The notes beneath the pieces were generated by a model. The model did not search any database and had not been told where the DNA came from. It was given only the letters and a program-made list of their open reading frames with translations. A stretch of DNA of 64,000 nt from Sneathia sanguinegens. Lineage in GTDB: Bacteria; Fusobacteriota; Fusobacteriia; Fusobacteriales; Leptotrichiaceae. Below, piece after piece: positions 54,201 to 62,943 of this stretch. Both the position numbers and the translations under genes were made by a program. Numbering within the stretch: position 1 is the first letter of the stretch; every line of letters begins with the position of its first letter. The stretch spans positions 1-64,000 of the forward strand of contig NZ_LOQF01000008.1 of the NCBI RefSeq assembly GCF_001517935.1, given 5' to 3'.

Positions 54201-56466
54201 AAAGAAAGATGAAAATCCAACTGAAAATCCAAATAAGACACCGAATATAAAAATTGAAGAAATAGGACTATATGGTGTAGATGAAAATATAGGTTGGGGA
54301 ATAATGGATAAGGAAGCAGCCCTAGATGGACCAGCAAGATTTGTAAAAGCATTAACACATGAAGTTGGTCAAGAAAACTTTGTTGCAAATGTACCATATG
54401 GAACATTTACTTTTGGAAATAGTATACAAGGGGCCTTTGATCCTATAAAACACATGTCATCAAGAAAATATATAACTTTAGAACAAGCAAATAGTCTTGT
54501 AGTAACAGCACAATTTAAAAATGAAGAAATATTAGATCCTAAATTTCTTGAAACACATGAAAATGTTAAAAGAGTTTTAGAAAGAACTAAAGTAACACCA
54601 CAACAAATAGTAAATGAATTAAGACCTAAGATAAAGAAATATTTGCCAAGTTTGAGCTTTGAAGAAAGAGAATTATTCCAAAGTGCAGGTTTAGAAAAAT
54701 TAGGAAAAGGTACTTTGATTTTATCAGGTAATAATACTTATACAGAACCAACATATGTAAAAGAAGGAACTTTGGTTGTGCAAGGTGTTCAAAATTCAGA
54801 TGTTATAGTTTCTGAAAATGCAAAATTGAAATTAGATTCAGAATATATTGAAAAAGGAAATTTAGCAAGAGTAATGTTAGGACTTGAACCTTTAAAAGGT
54901 GGAATTTACGCTAATGTAAAAAATAAAGGGCAACTATACTCATATTCAAACAAGGATAATATATTAGGTACATATATACCATATGAAAATTCATTGACTC
55001 GTATAGCAAATGGGGCAAGATTAAGTGTTGATAAATTAGATTTATCAAATATTTCACATTTTGATATAGACTTATTTAGAAAATATCAAATGATGACATT
55101 TGACTTAAAAGAAGTTAAGAAATTTGAAGATTATAATGACGATGATACGAAAGAAAGTAATGAAAAAACAGAAGATACTTTCAATAAAAAATTAATTTTT
55201 GTTGCCAAAGATGTAAGTGATGCTGATGTTTCTAAAATAACATTTGGAGAAGAAAGTGTAAGTTCAGGGCTTAAAATGATTACAGAATTAAAGAAGGAAA
55301 ATAATAAGAATATTGTAAAAATTTGGCTTGAAAGAAAAGAACATATATTTGATCCATTAAATGATAAAAAAGAAAATGAAGGACCAAAAGTACAAACATT
55401 ATCAACAAAATTGAAGAAATTTATAGTTTCTAAAATGAATAAAAAACTTAGTGATAAAGAATTAAATGAATTGAATATACAATTAGATAATTTGGAAATT
55501 GCCGATGACGAAGATGTAGAAACTTTAGATGGAAATATATTAGTAGATTCTATGACTTTAGGTTTAGAAAATTTAAATATTAGAAATAGAGCAATCTTAG
55601 ATACTGTAGAAAAAAATACAAATAAATCATTTGAAACTTTTGCAAGTGTACAAACAGATACTAAAATTAGAAAAGAAGATAAAAGAAATATTATTACTAC
55701 AGTTACAAATCTTTTTGCAGGTGTAGGTAAAGAATTTAGAAGCAAAATTTCAAAACATAACATAGCTATAGCATTAAATTACACAAATTCTAAATTAAAA
55801 GATTTAAGTTTTAAAGCAGGATTGAAAAAAGAAAATGTCTTAGGAGATGTTAATGTAAATGGAGCAGGTCTTGCAATGATTAATACTAATGATTTTAAAT
55901 TTGGTTTATCAACAAATACTATAATATCTGCAGATTATTTAGATAAACATATTTCAAGAAAATTATTAGATAAGGATGTTAAAGATACAAGAAGTTCTGA
56001 TTTCCTAGTAGATATTAATAATATAGTAGCATATAAATATGAAAAAGATGTAAATAATAAGGTAAGCTTAGGTATTAAACCATATATTGGTTTGGATGTA
56101 CCAGTATATATTAAAGGTTATTACAATGAAAATAGTGAATTTGGATATAATTCTGAAATGGAAGTATTTGTTAAACCAAGCATGACTTTAGGAACAAAAT
56201 TCAATGTAAGATATGATAAAGATTTAGATATAAGCATTTATGCAGATTATACAAAATATCTTGTAGATACAACTTTAAAATCAAAGGGTGAATTAAAGGG
56301 ATATAAATTTGTAAATGATATTTCAGGAGTTAAATTAACTGATAATATAGTTAACTTTGGGTTGAATGTAAACAAAAAAATTGGTAATTTAACTTTAGGA
56401 TTTGGATATAAAAATAGAAATATAAAAAATAATGCACTATCTACAATGTTTAGATATGAATTTTAG
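51289..56466 (+). CDS. Lipoprotein-type subtilisin autotransporter
   Basis: About 1725 residues. The ATG at 51289 follows AGGAGG. The N-terminus has a lipobox, L17-S18-S19-C20, so it is probably lipid-anchored during export. A pro-region of about 350 residues is followed by an S8 protease: Asp near 379 (VAVADGTFFD), His428 (QHGATVIGAM), oxyanion Asn714 (SAGN) and Ser922 (GSSFSAPRM). Distances between these are much larger than in subtilisin. A beta-helix-type passenger with the repeat GTLILSGNNTY...GTLVVQG begins near 1140. The last 270 or so residues form an autotransporter barrel ending MFRYEF. NalP and SphB1 share the lipobox/S8/barrel plan. It probably processes surface proteins; target unknown. 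Confidence 0.85.
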   Translation: MRVNNKSIAIFFGLIALSSCSSLKKVNNADKANKLEVKYFKPEYDINEGVNEIVSEIKKQPVDRLKNITAKNFEIKNLDKMYDKEVIYLNNDSLDKNISIVKIYNKKPSLVYKKGSKGYETLVGVEKTGGELFPDKPELKNEKYKVVTDKDRNNVYVQVRDNITGKTKDIRLDNKVLIEERPSEISDNIRYEDLKKLNKDKRVKYKINTLDNPFEDVADAEKQIVNGYEFYDYKNYFKPDKYYDEDDLAGVKRVDLIDHIDGLKDKEYKRNIDFGIKLGDFKDDYSKLLADLSKRSLKLTEDGKVIGGFDEYLSQKIEKYSEAEPQTGKVSFVTEILDKDKNVGLHNVVRKILQDGKVVFQKKEKAFVSFDGVNVAVADGTFFDLSPEVEKRVYRGTVKADDKVKDFVKEATDEKERKKALQHLLRQHGATVIGAMIDESVLGDAFYWTGAITDTLCKIGEKGNLPDFIPDYQALNKFIGNLLSKYADKYSPEMTNYLADKVKAAAEKLDEITNVVIDAKIADANKKEMYKTMYPELARLLKEVYGMPELDKLKFSKLHFTTISVASGDEHIKTSDTAKNLSSILDLNKNIKAINMSYGSNYNVEEYLELSKLKQEDFEKGAKAYNTDAYFRNAVLSWLKSDDEKSEQNMKDYYNGYLGIPSVYKYFASRNQISASDYKKLVDLRLLTLKSVLKEAPEITAANHDILFVRSAGNTYSYAQIDLANYDKNGKKIAYHDPNYKYSNDFASLPTYMNEVEKEKAREEGKEYKYNYNYRKNLLGSVGVVPKTSSYGYEATEDISNAWALYTDKFNYKRLRAFGIGMLSEYNFLIKELNNIVRNPEKYPKGYKEEIVSRIKAVDKMVAEHQDMEKDDTRYSFSRAGKAMLWTMAADGSYVYTKRLTNEEKQYSDGEDIGSDIAFGSSFSAPRMTAVAGMIAEKFPWMSAHDIKTSMLTTAIDDYRLNFIDLNKEKGKKDENPTENPNKTPNIKIEEIGLYGVDENIGWGIMDKEAALDGPARFVKALTHEVGQENFVANVPYGTFTFGNSIQGAFDPIKHMSSRKYITLEQANSLVVTAQFKNEEILDPKFLETHENVKRVLERTKVTPQQIVNELRPKIKKYLPSLSFEERELFQSAGLEKLGKGTLILSGNNTYTEPTYVKEGTLVVQGVQNSDVIVSENAKLKLDSEYIEKGNLARVMLGLEPLKGGIYANVKNKGQLYSYSNKDNILGTYIPYENSLTRIANGARLSVDKLDLSNISHFDIDLFRKYQMMTFDLKEVKKFEDYNDDDTKESNEKTEDTFNKKLIFVAKDVSDADVSKITFGEESVSSGLKMITELKKENNKNIVKIWLERKEHIFDPLNDKKENEGPKVQTLSTKLKKFIVSKMNKKLSDKELNELNIQLDNLEIADDEDVETLDGNILVDSMTLGLENLNIRNRAILDTVEKNTNKSFETFASVQTDTKIRKEDKRNIITTVTNLFAGVGKEFRSKISKHNIAIALNYTNSKLKDLSFKAGLKKENVLGDVNVNGAGLAMINTNDFKFGLSTNTIISADYLDKHISRKLLDKDVKDTRSSDFLVDINNIVAYKYEKDVNNKVSLGIKPYIGLDVPVYIKGYYNENSEFGYNSEMEVFVKPSMTLGTKFNVRYDKDLDISIYADYTKYLVDTTLKSKGELKGYKFVNDISGVKLTDNIVNFGLNVNKKIGNLTLGFGYKNRNIKNNALSTMFRYEF

Positions 56467-56475
56467 GAGATTAAT

Positions 56476-58344
56476 ATGAAAAATAAGATAAGTTTATTTG
56501 CACTATTATTAACTATTAGTTCATTTTCAGCTAATAAATTACCTGTGAACATTGATTTTGATGTAAATACGGGTTACAGTTTTGAAAAGGTAACAAAGAA
56601 AGAGTTTGATGAAGTTGGTTTAGGTAATTTAGTAAAAGGAGATTTGAAAATTTATAAATCAACTCTTGGTGCAAATTTAGGTGTAAGTAAAAGTTTTAAT
56701 ACAAAATATAAAAAATTTAAAGTCGAAGTTGGTGGAGGAATAGGAGCTACATTAGCTTTTGATACATATAATAATTTTTCGCAAATTAGAGAAAATGATA
56801 AAGAAGAAGAAAGCTTAATAGCTCTTGAAAAAAAATTAGACAATCTTAATTTTGCTTCTGTAAGAAGTGAAAAAGCCTTTGAAAAATTTTCAACTGAATT
56901 TTCATTAGCATTTAAAAGCGTTAGAGATGTAGAATATAGGCTATTAAAAGAAAGAGAAGAACTTTTTAAATTGAATCGTCAAATTAAAGAAAGAACAAAA
57001 TATAAAGAAGTATATAAGGATGAAAAAGATAGACAAGATTTAAAAAGAATGTATGTTGAAATTGAAAAGCAATTGAAGGAAAAAGTAAAAGAACGAAATC
57101 AATTAAATGCAGAATTAAATGAATATATAAATCAACATCCTGAAATTGCTAAAGAAAACTTAATTAAGGATAAAGGATATTCAGAAAAATTAGAAAAACT
57201 TAGAAAAAAAATAGAAGAAACTGATCATTGTTTTACGGTAGCTGTAGCTATTAGTGTTGATGAACATATAGTAGATAATCTAGATGGTGATACAAGTAAG
57301 TATGAAGAAAAAAAGGTGGAATCAGAAAAAAGAATAAAAGAATTAGAAGCAAAAAGAGAAAAAGTAGAAAATGCATATAAAGAAAAATATGGTACATATA
57401 ATAAACCTGATATAGTTACAAGAGTTGAAGAAAAAATAAAAGAAGAAGATGAAAGTGAAGAAAATGAAGTACCTAATTTAGTTAAGCATTTTAAAAATTC
57501 TGATGGAACTTTTGATTTTACAAAAGATCCACCTGTAGTGAATGATGATGAATCAATTAGAGATGATGATAAAAAAGAAGATCCATCTAAAGTTGAAGTA
57601 CCTACTGATAAAATACATACAGGTAAAGAAGAGGGGGATAGAAAGAAATTACCACCTACTGATTCTACTGAACCAAAAGCACAGTCTGTAGGAAAAGTTA
57701 CAGAAGAAGTGCAAGAGCTAATAAAACCTATAGATGATAATAGCGAAGGAAATTCAAATGAATCTGATAATGAAGAAGAACATAAATCTGAAGATGAAAA
57801 TACTAATGAAGAAGATAATGATGAAAATAAAAAAGAAGCAAGTGAGGATGAAGATACTTTTGAATTTTTAACAGAAGAAGACATAGGTGCTGAAAAAACA
57901 AAATGGGAAACTGCTACAGAAAATTATGATGAATTAAAGAAAGAATATGAAGAAAAGAGAAAAAAAATTGGAAGTAATGCAAAAGCAATAGATGAATTAG
58001 CAATGGCAATAGCAACTAATAAATTGAGTTATGAATTTTCAACTTATGCTAGCACTAAATTTGAATATAAGTTTAATGATGAAGTTGAAATAGTACTTGG
58101 TTTAGATTTAGGTTTAAGTATAGCTAATAATAGAATTTATTCTTATGCAAAATATTTACAAGATGTAAATGCAGTAGTTGATAAAAAGCAATATTTAATT
58201 CAAAATAATTTAAAACATGTAAAAGTAAATCCTTTATTTAAATTTAATGTTATTGGAAGATATAAAAACTTTAATTTAGGTGTTTATGGAATGCAAACAA
58301 ATAATACAACTTTAGGATTTACTGTAGGTTATAGATTTAAATAA
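56476..58344 (+). CDS. Outer-membrane protein with long coiled-coil and acidic insert
   Basis: A 622-residue protein with a signal peptide (MKNKISLFALLLTISSFSA). Strands at about 22-100 (VGGGIGATLAFD) and 515-622 (ending LGFTVGYRF-K) look like two parts of one barrel. Between them lie a Lys/Glu-rich coiled coil (about 105-330) and a very acidic, Asp/Glu/Asn-rich disordered stretch (about 330-490), then another short coil. The gene lies 9 bp after the autotransporter protease, so the two are co-expressed. The exposed insert is a plausible protease substrate or adhesive stalk. No family recognised. Confidence 0.65.
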   Translation: MKNKISLFALLLTISSFSANKLPVNIDFDVNTGYSFEKVTKKEFDEVGLGNLVKGDLKIYKSTLGANLGVSKSFNTKYKKFKVEVGGGIGATLAFDTYNNFSQIRENDKEEESLIALEKKLDNLNFASVRSEKAFEKFSTEFSLAFKSVRDVEYRLLKEREELFKLNRQIKERTKYKEVYKDEKDRQDLKRMYVEIEKQLKEKVKERNQLNAELNEYINQHPEIAKENLIKDKGYSEKLEKLRKKIEETDHCFTVAVAISVDEHIVDNLDGDTSKYEEKKVESEKRIKELEAKREKVENAYKEKYGTYNKPDIVTRVEEKIKEEDESEENEVPNLVKHFKNSDGTFDFTKDPPVVNDDESIRDDDKKEDPSKVEVPTDKIHTGKEEGDRKKLPPTDSTEPKAQSVGKVTEEVQELIKPIDDNSEGNSNESDNEEEHKSEDENTNEEDNDENKKEASEDEDTFEFLTEEDIGAEKTKWETATENYDELKKEYEEKRKKIGSNAKAIDELAMAIATNKLSYEFSTYASTKFEYKFNDEVEIVLGLDLGLSIANNRIYSYAKYLQDVNAVVDKKQYLIQNNLKHVKVNPLFKFNVIGRYKNFNLGVYGMQTNNTTLGFTVGYRFK

Positions 58345-58350
58345 TAAAAT

Positions 58351-58384
58351 ATGCACTCAATCTTATATAGATTGGGTGCATTTT
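58351..58384. terminator. Terminator at the end of the surface operon
   Basis: TGCACTCAATC/GATTGGGTGCA stem with one T-G pair (58352-58362 with 58370-58380), then TTTT. An A run on the other side allows use by the convergent nadN gene. Confidence 0.75.
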
Positions 58385-58397
58385 AAAATAATTGATT

Positions 58398-60194
58398 TTA
58401 TTGTTTTTTAACTTCATTATTTTTATCAAAATGGAAAATAACATTTGAATCAGTATAAGTTTTAAAGTCTTTATGAAGTTGTATAAATTTAATTAAGCTT
58501 TCAGCATCAGGCAAGAATGTATCTTCTCCACCTCTTGTTTTATCAATTTCACCGAAAGTCTTATAACCATCTTTACCTTTAGCAACATAAGCATTTGTAC
58601 CTACTGTATACATTTTATCATCTTGTATAGGTTCCCAAACACCAGTTTCTTCATTTTGAACTTCCATTTTAATTACTCTTTTACCATTTGCATCTTTGTA
58701 TTGATTAGCTTCATATCTCATACCAGCAGCATAAGGGAAAGCACCTGTTGAACCACCAACTAAAGCAAAGTCAAGAGCATCTTCTATAACTTGTTTAACT
58801 TCTGATCCTTTCATCTTTAATAGATATAAAGTGTTACCAAATGGAAGCAATGCATATGCATCGTTATAAGTCATTTCACCTAATTTAATGTCTTGTCTAA
58901 CTCCACCAGCATTTTGTATAGTCATATCTATATGTGATTGTTTTCCAAAACTTCTCATTTGAGTTAACATTGTTTCTGCAACAAATCTAGTAGCTATAGA
59001 TCCCTTAGGGTTAGCGGTATTAGGTATTCTATTTGCAGAACCACCAGGCATAACATTACCAGAAATTACACCTACAACCTTATCTCCTAGTAATTTCTTT
59101 TCTTTTTTGAATTTTTCTAATATTAAAGAAGCTTTAGGATCTGCTTTTGCTATCTTAAAGTATTTTGTATTAGCTAAAGTATTTAATATTTGTTCTCTTT
59201 CTTCACCAGTAGGGATATATTTATTACCATTTGCATCTTTTCTTTGGAATGTTGAATCTAAGTGATAAGGAATAACAGGTGTTCCCTTTATACTTTCAAC
59301 AATACCATCTTTTGAAAATTTAATATCAAGATTTCCTATTAATTTTGAATATTCCCAACCTTCTACAACATAAACAGGTTCTCCATTAGGACTTGTGAAT
59401 TTTGTAGGATATTCTGAAATTACTGGAAGACCAAATTTTCTCATTTCATCATTACCAAATAGGTAGTGAGTATCTCCAGTTATTATAATATCTATTCCTG
59501 TAACTTTTTTTGCAATTTCAAAATTTTTGATTGCTCCAGCATGAGAAAGTAATATTATTTTATTAACTCCTTGCTTTTTCAATATGTCAGCATATTTTTG
59601 AGCAGTTTTAATTTCGTCATAAAATTTGATATCTGGACCAGGACTTGAAGATTCCTTAGTCTTTCTAACAACATCTATACCTATTATACCAACTTTTTCT
59701 CCATTTATTTTTTTAATAGCATAAGGCTTCCAATATCCTTCTAATATACTACCTTTATCAGGAACTACATTAGCAGATATGATAGGTATTTTTAAATAAT
59801 CTAAGAACTTTTTAAGACCTTCATTACCTGCATCAAATTCATGATTACCTAGTGTGAAGTAATCAAATTTTGTTAAATTCATCATTTGAGCATCAGCAGA
59901 TCCTCTAAATAATGTGAAATACAAAGTACCTGTTATAGCATCTCCAGCATGAAGTACTAGAGTATGTTTTCTAGTCTTTCTAAATTCGTTTATAAAATGA
60001 ACAACTTCAGGGTATCCACCTATTTTAACATTAGTTGGTTTACCATCAATGTTAAATTTTAATTCACTAGGTTCAAGGTGTGAATGATGATCGTTAATGT
60101 GAACAATGCTAAGGTTAAGTGGATAGTGCTTAGCAGCTAATGTGTATGATGTTGCTAATGGCAACAAAGCCATAAGTAATAGATTTTTTTTCAT
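58398..60194 (-). CDS. nadN: NadN-like periplasmic NAD 5'-nucleotidase
   Basis: A 598-residue protein with a signal peptide (MKKNLLLMALLPLATSYTLAA). The metallophosphatase domain has VHINDHHSHLEP, VLHAGDAITGTLYFTLF, TLGNHEFDAGNEGL, LLSHAG and ITGDTHYLF. The C-terminal 5'-nucleotidase domain carries the substrate region with QNAGGVRQDI and YALLPFGNTLYLL. The GTLYFTLF-GSADA and ELxFN-like N-terminal details match Haemophilus NadN, which cleaves NAD to NMN and then to nicotinamide riboside for uptake. UshA-type general nucleotidase is the alternative. It is 16 bp behind the gene at 60211. Confidence 0.88.
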   Translation of the reverse strand: MKKNLLLMALLPLATSYTLAAKHYPLNLSIVHINDHHSHLEPSELKFNIDGKPTNVKIGGYPEVVHFINEFRKTRKHTLVLHAGDAITGTLYFTLFRGSADAQMMNLTKFDYFTLGNHEFDAGNEGLKKFLDYLKIPIISANVVPDKGSILEGYWKPYAIKKINGEKVGIIGIDVVRKTKESSSPGPDIKFYDEIKTAQKYADILKKQGVNKIILLSHAGAIKNFEIAKKVTGIDIIITGDTHYLFGNDEMRKFGLPVISEYPTKFTSPNGEPVYVVEGWEYSKLIGNLDIKFSKDGIVESIKGTPVIPYHLDSTFQRKDANGNKYIPTGEEREQILNTLANTKYFKIAKADPKASLILEKFKKEKKLLGDKVVGVISGNVMPGGSANRIPNTANPKGSIATRFVAETMLTQMRSFGKQSHIDMTIQNAGGVRQDIKLGEMTYNDAYALLPFGNTLYLLKMKGSEVKQVIEDALDFALVGGSTGAFPYAAGMRYEANQYKDANGKRVIKMEVQNEETGVWEPIQDDKMYTVGTNAYVAKGKDGYKTFGEIDKTRGGEDTFLPDAESLIKFIQLHKDFKTYTDSNVIFHFDKNNEVKKQ

Positions 60195-60210
60195 AAAACC
60201 TCCATTTATT

Positions 60211-60870
60211 TTATTTACAATTTATTTGTTTGTACGAATTTAATATTTCTTCTTTTGTAGAAAATTCATATGAATTTCTTGAAGCGTTATATAAATAAGC
60301 AAAATTATCTATAACCATATTTTCTTTATTATCTTCTAAAAGATTTATTAATTTTGAGTATTCAACTCTCATATTTTTAGAACTAGTTAGAAGTAAAATT
60401 CTTCTATGATCTAATTCTGTATGTTTACCTTTTAGATTTAAAATTTTAGATAACATATTTTTTCTTGAATTATATAAGTAAACATTCTTTATTTCGTATT
60501 CTTTAATTAAATTTAGAATTTTTTCTTTTGTTTCTTGATTTTCATCTACAAAAATGTGCACATTCGGATTTATAGTAGAATTAGCAAGTACACAAACTTG
60601 TATAGCCTTTTTAGCTATTTCAAATTCTTCATTTTTTATACCAGTTATATCGATATAAAAACAATGTTTAGGAACTAATTGTTCGTCAGTTTTTAAAACA
60701 TCATGTAGCATATAGTCAATTTTTTCCACTTTGTAAGCCGTAACTTTATCTAATTTAAAAGTCTTTTTAATATTATTTGCACGACTTAAAGCTAAATCAT
60801 TAATCAATTTGCAACTATTAGAAAAAGTCACAGTTGCTAGAATAGAAGCAATTAAAAAAGATTTTTTCAT
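60211..60870 (-). CDS. Secreted protein of unknown function
   Basis: A 219-residue protein with a signal peptide (MKKSFLIASILATVTFSNS). A Cys follows at once but the preceding residues do not form a good lipobox. The rest is an alpha/beta mix with no family I know. Segments such as HCFYIDITGIKN, NVHIFVDENQETKE and HRRILLLTSSK alternate as in a Rossmann-like fold. It is co-transcribed with the NadN-like nucleotidase downstream, so a role in NAD or nucleotide scavenging is possible (inference only). Confidence 0.6.
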   Translation of the reverse strand: MKKSFLIASILATVTFSNSCKLINDLALSRANNIKKTFKLDKVTAYKVEKIDYMLHDVLKTDEQLVPKHCFYIDITGIKNEEFEIAKKAIQVCVLANSTINPNVHIFVDENQETKEKILNLIKEYEIKNVYLYNSRKNMLSKILNLKGKHTELDHRRILLLTSSKNMRVEYSKLINLLEDNKENMVIDNFAYLYNASRNSYEFSTKEEILNSYKQINCK

Positions 60871-60898
60871 TGTTTTTCCCCCTCAATTTAGTTAATAT

Positions 60899-60926
60899 AG
60901 TGTACCTTATTAAAAATAAATGTCAA
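60899..60926 (-). promoter_or_regulatory. Promoter of the 60211-nadN pair
   Basis: On the minus strand, TTGACA (60921-60926), a 16-nt spacer and TACACT (60899-60904). The -35 box overlaps the T run of the upstream terminator. Confidence 0.6.
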
Positions 60927-60952
60927 AAAAAAATCTCTAAAACTAGAGATTT
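60925..60952 (-). terminator. Terminator of the tsaD-DUF4912 operon
   Basis: On the minus strand a 9-bp stem AAATCTCTA/TAGAGATTT (60931-60939 with 60944-60952) with a 4-nt loop, then a long T run. Confidence 0.85.
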
Positions 60953-61692
60953 CTTTCTGATGAGCCTAACTTAGACGAACCTAAAGTGCGTATATTAGCT
61001 TTTTCCGAAGAACCAAAACGAATATTCTTATTTTCATAAAAGCTAGAATCTAAATACATGTTGTCTAATATTTCTGATATGTATTCAGAATTATTAGGTA
61101 AATTTTCTTTATTATACTTATTCATAAATATTTGACCATTAAGCCAATATGGTAAACCCCAAACAGTAGCAAGTCTATTAGAAACTTTACCACTAGGTGA
61201 AATAACTGTTGTAGATTTTGCTACAGTGAAGAAATGGTTTTCTGGATTGAAAAATCCAAGTAGAGCATGATATTTTTTATCAGCTTCTACATTTAGTATG
61301 TAATATGAACCAAATCTTGAAATATTATGTATTTTTCTAAATAATTGACCATTTTTATATAAAAGTATACTTGCTTGATCGAAAACATTAAAATTCTTTT
61401 TTAAATGTTCAAAAGTATCTTCTCTTATTTCCCAATAAGCATAAAGAGTAGTAATATTTTTTGGTAATAAAGCTATTTCATTTGTATAATATCTATTAGG
61501 TAGAGGAGCTTTATCGAAAAATTTGTCAGTACCCTTACTATATTTTGTCTTTAAAAATTCTTCATTATTAACATTTTTAATTTCTTTATCATATTTAAGA
61601 TAAAGTTTCTTTAAATAACCAGGTTTTCTTCTAACCCTAACTGGTATAGATTGGATAAGCTTTGTGCTATAGTAATTTCTACTAGTTCTCAT
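60943..61692 (-). CDS. DUF4912 domain protein
   Basis: About 249 residues. The central region has the DUF4912 pattern, LLPKNITTLYAYWEIREDTFE, then SRFGSYYILNVEADKKYHALLGF and VISPSGKVSNR. This domain is found in fusobacteria and some thermophiles, with unknown function. The N-terminus is very basic (Arg/Lys-rich). The C-terminus has a repeated G-S-S motif (RFGSSEK, LGSSKLGSSER). The ATG at 61692 follows GGAGGG. A longer frame would overlap tsaD. It is co-transcribed with tsaD. Confidence 0.78.
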   Translation of the reverse strand: MRTSRNYYSTKLIQSIPVRVRRKPGYLKKLYLKYDKEIKNVNNEEFLKTKYSKGTDKFFDKAPLPNRYYTNEIALLPKNITTLYAYWEIREDTFEHLKKNFNVFDQASILLYKNGQLFRKIHNISRFGSYYILNVEADKKYHALLGFFNPENHFFTVAKSTTVISPSGKVSNRLATVWGLPYWLNGQIFMNKYNKENLPNNSEYISEILDNMYLDSSFYENKNIRFGSSEKANIRTLGSSKLGSSERNL

Positions 61693-61702
61693 TTTTTCCC
61701 TC

Positions 61703-62710
61703 CTACGAAGTCTTATGAAATTCCTTTGTAGATGTAGCATCTAAATTTTCTTCTTTTTTTATAGTATGATGTTTTAACATATAATAAGCAGCTGCGGCTA
61801 TCATGGCACCATTGTCAGTACAATATTCCATTTTAACTGGGAAATTAATTTCTACATCTTTTAATTCATCACAAGTGTATAGCACTTGTCGTAAATATTT
61901 GTTTGCAGAAACACCTCCAGCTATTGCAACAGTTTTTGAATTTGTGTCTTTAACAGCTTTAACTATTTTTCTTCTTAAATGTTCTATAGCAGTAGTTTGA
62001 AAAGATTTTGCTATATCTCCAATATTAATTTCTATATTTTTCATTTTACATTGATTTACATAATTAGTTACAAAAGTTTTAATACCACTAAAACTTAAAT
62101 TGTAGTCTTTAATATTTGGCTGAGGTATATCAAGTGTTACATTAGCATTAAGAGCAGCTTTTTCTATTTCTGGACCTCCTGGATAATGTAAGCCAATAAT
62201 TCTTGCCACTTTATCATAAGCTTCACCAATAGCATCATCTAAAGTTTCGCCCATTAATTTTAAATTATGATTTTCATCCATATGATAGATGCTAGTGTGA
62301 CCACCAGAAGCAGCAACTGTTATAGCAGGTAATTTAACCTCATTTTCAATAAAAGTTGAATAAATATGACCGTCTAGATGATTTATTGGTATAAGAGGTA
62401 TATTGTGTCTATAACTTAAACCTTCTGCAAAAAGTAAGCCAACAAGCAAAGAACCAATTAAACCGGGTCTATTAGTAACTGCAATGTAGTCTATATCTTT
62501 CATTGTCATATTTGCTTTTTCCAAGCATTGATAAAAAACATATGTAATATTTTCGATGTGATGTCTTGAAGCTATTTCAGGAACAACACCACCATAGAGT
62601 TTGTGTATAGGTATTTGTGTAGCTATAATGTTGCTATAAACTTTTGTTCCATCTTCTACAATAGCTATAGAAGTTTCATCACATGAACTTTCTATTCCTA
62701 ATATCTTCAT
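61703..62710 (-). CDS. tsaD: tRNA threonylcarbamoyladenosine synthase subunit TsaD
   Basis: A 335-residue ASKHA-fold enzyme completing t6A37 in ANN-decoding tRNAs. The start is MKILGIESSCDETSIAIV. Metal ligands are in SRHHIENI, followed by NRPGLIGSLLVG, the nucleotide-binding VAASGGHTSIY, GGVSANKYLR and YCTDNGAMIAAA with the final metal Asp. Full length. It has a strong promoter at 62741-62769. Confidence 0.96.
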   Translation of the reverse strand: MKILGIESSCDETSIAIVEDGTKVYSNIIATQIPIHKLYGGVVPEIASRHHIENITYVFYQCLEKANMTMKDIDYIAVTNRPGLIGSLLVGLLFAEGLSYRHNIPLIPINHLDGHIYSTFIENEVKLPAITVAASGGHTSIYHMDENHNLKLMGETLDDAIGEAYDKVARIIGLHYPGGPEIEKAALNANVTLDIPQPNIKDYNLSFSGIKTFVTNYVNQCKMKNIEINIGDIAKSFQTTAIEHLRRKIVKAVKDTNSKTVAIAGGVSANKYLRQVLYTCDELKDVEINFPVKMEYCTDNGAMIAAAAYYMLKHHTIKKEENLDATSTKEFHKTS

Positions 62711-62740
62711 AATTATCTCATTTCTTTCTTGTATATAAAA

Positions 62741-62769
62741 ATTATAACCTATTTATATGAAATTTTCAA
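62741..62769 (-). promoter_or_regulatory. tsaD promoter
   Basis: On the minus strand, TTGAAA (62764-62769), a 17-nt spacer and TATAAT (62741-62746), 30 bp before the start codon. Confidence 0.8.
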
Positions 62770-62943
62770 TAAAAAAAAGTTTATATACTAGCTAAATAAA
62801 AGTGAAATGAATATGAATAAAAGTAAATGCTTATGGAAAATATTTATAACCTTAATATAGTCGTATATAGTTGTAATATATTTACAATAAATTAATATAA
62901 TTAAAAAAATTCAAAGAAAAATAAAAAAATGTAGCAAAAAAGC

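Noticed and set aside
55131-55763. Antisense frame of 210 codons in the autotransporter gene
   Set aside because: Composition shadow of a Lys/Glu-rich region. The sense frame continues without break.
57225-57884. Serine-rich antisense frame opposite the acidic insert
   Set aside because: Poly-Ser is the expected mirror of GAA/GAT-rich coding, and there is no ribosome site or promoter.
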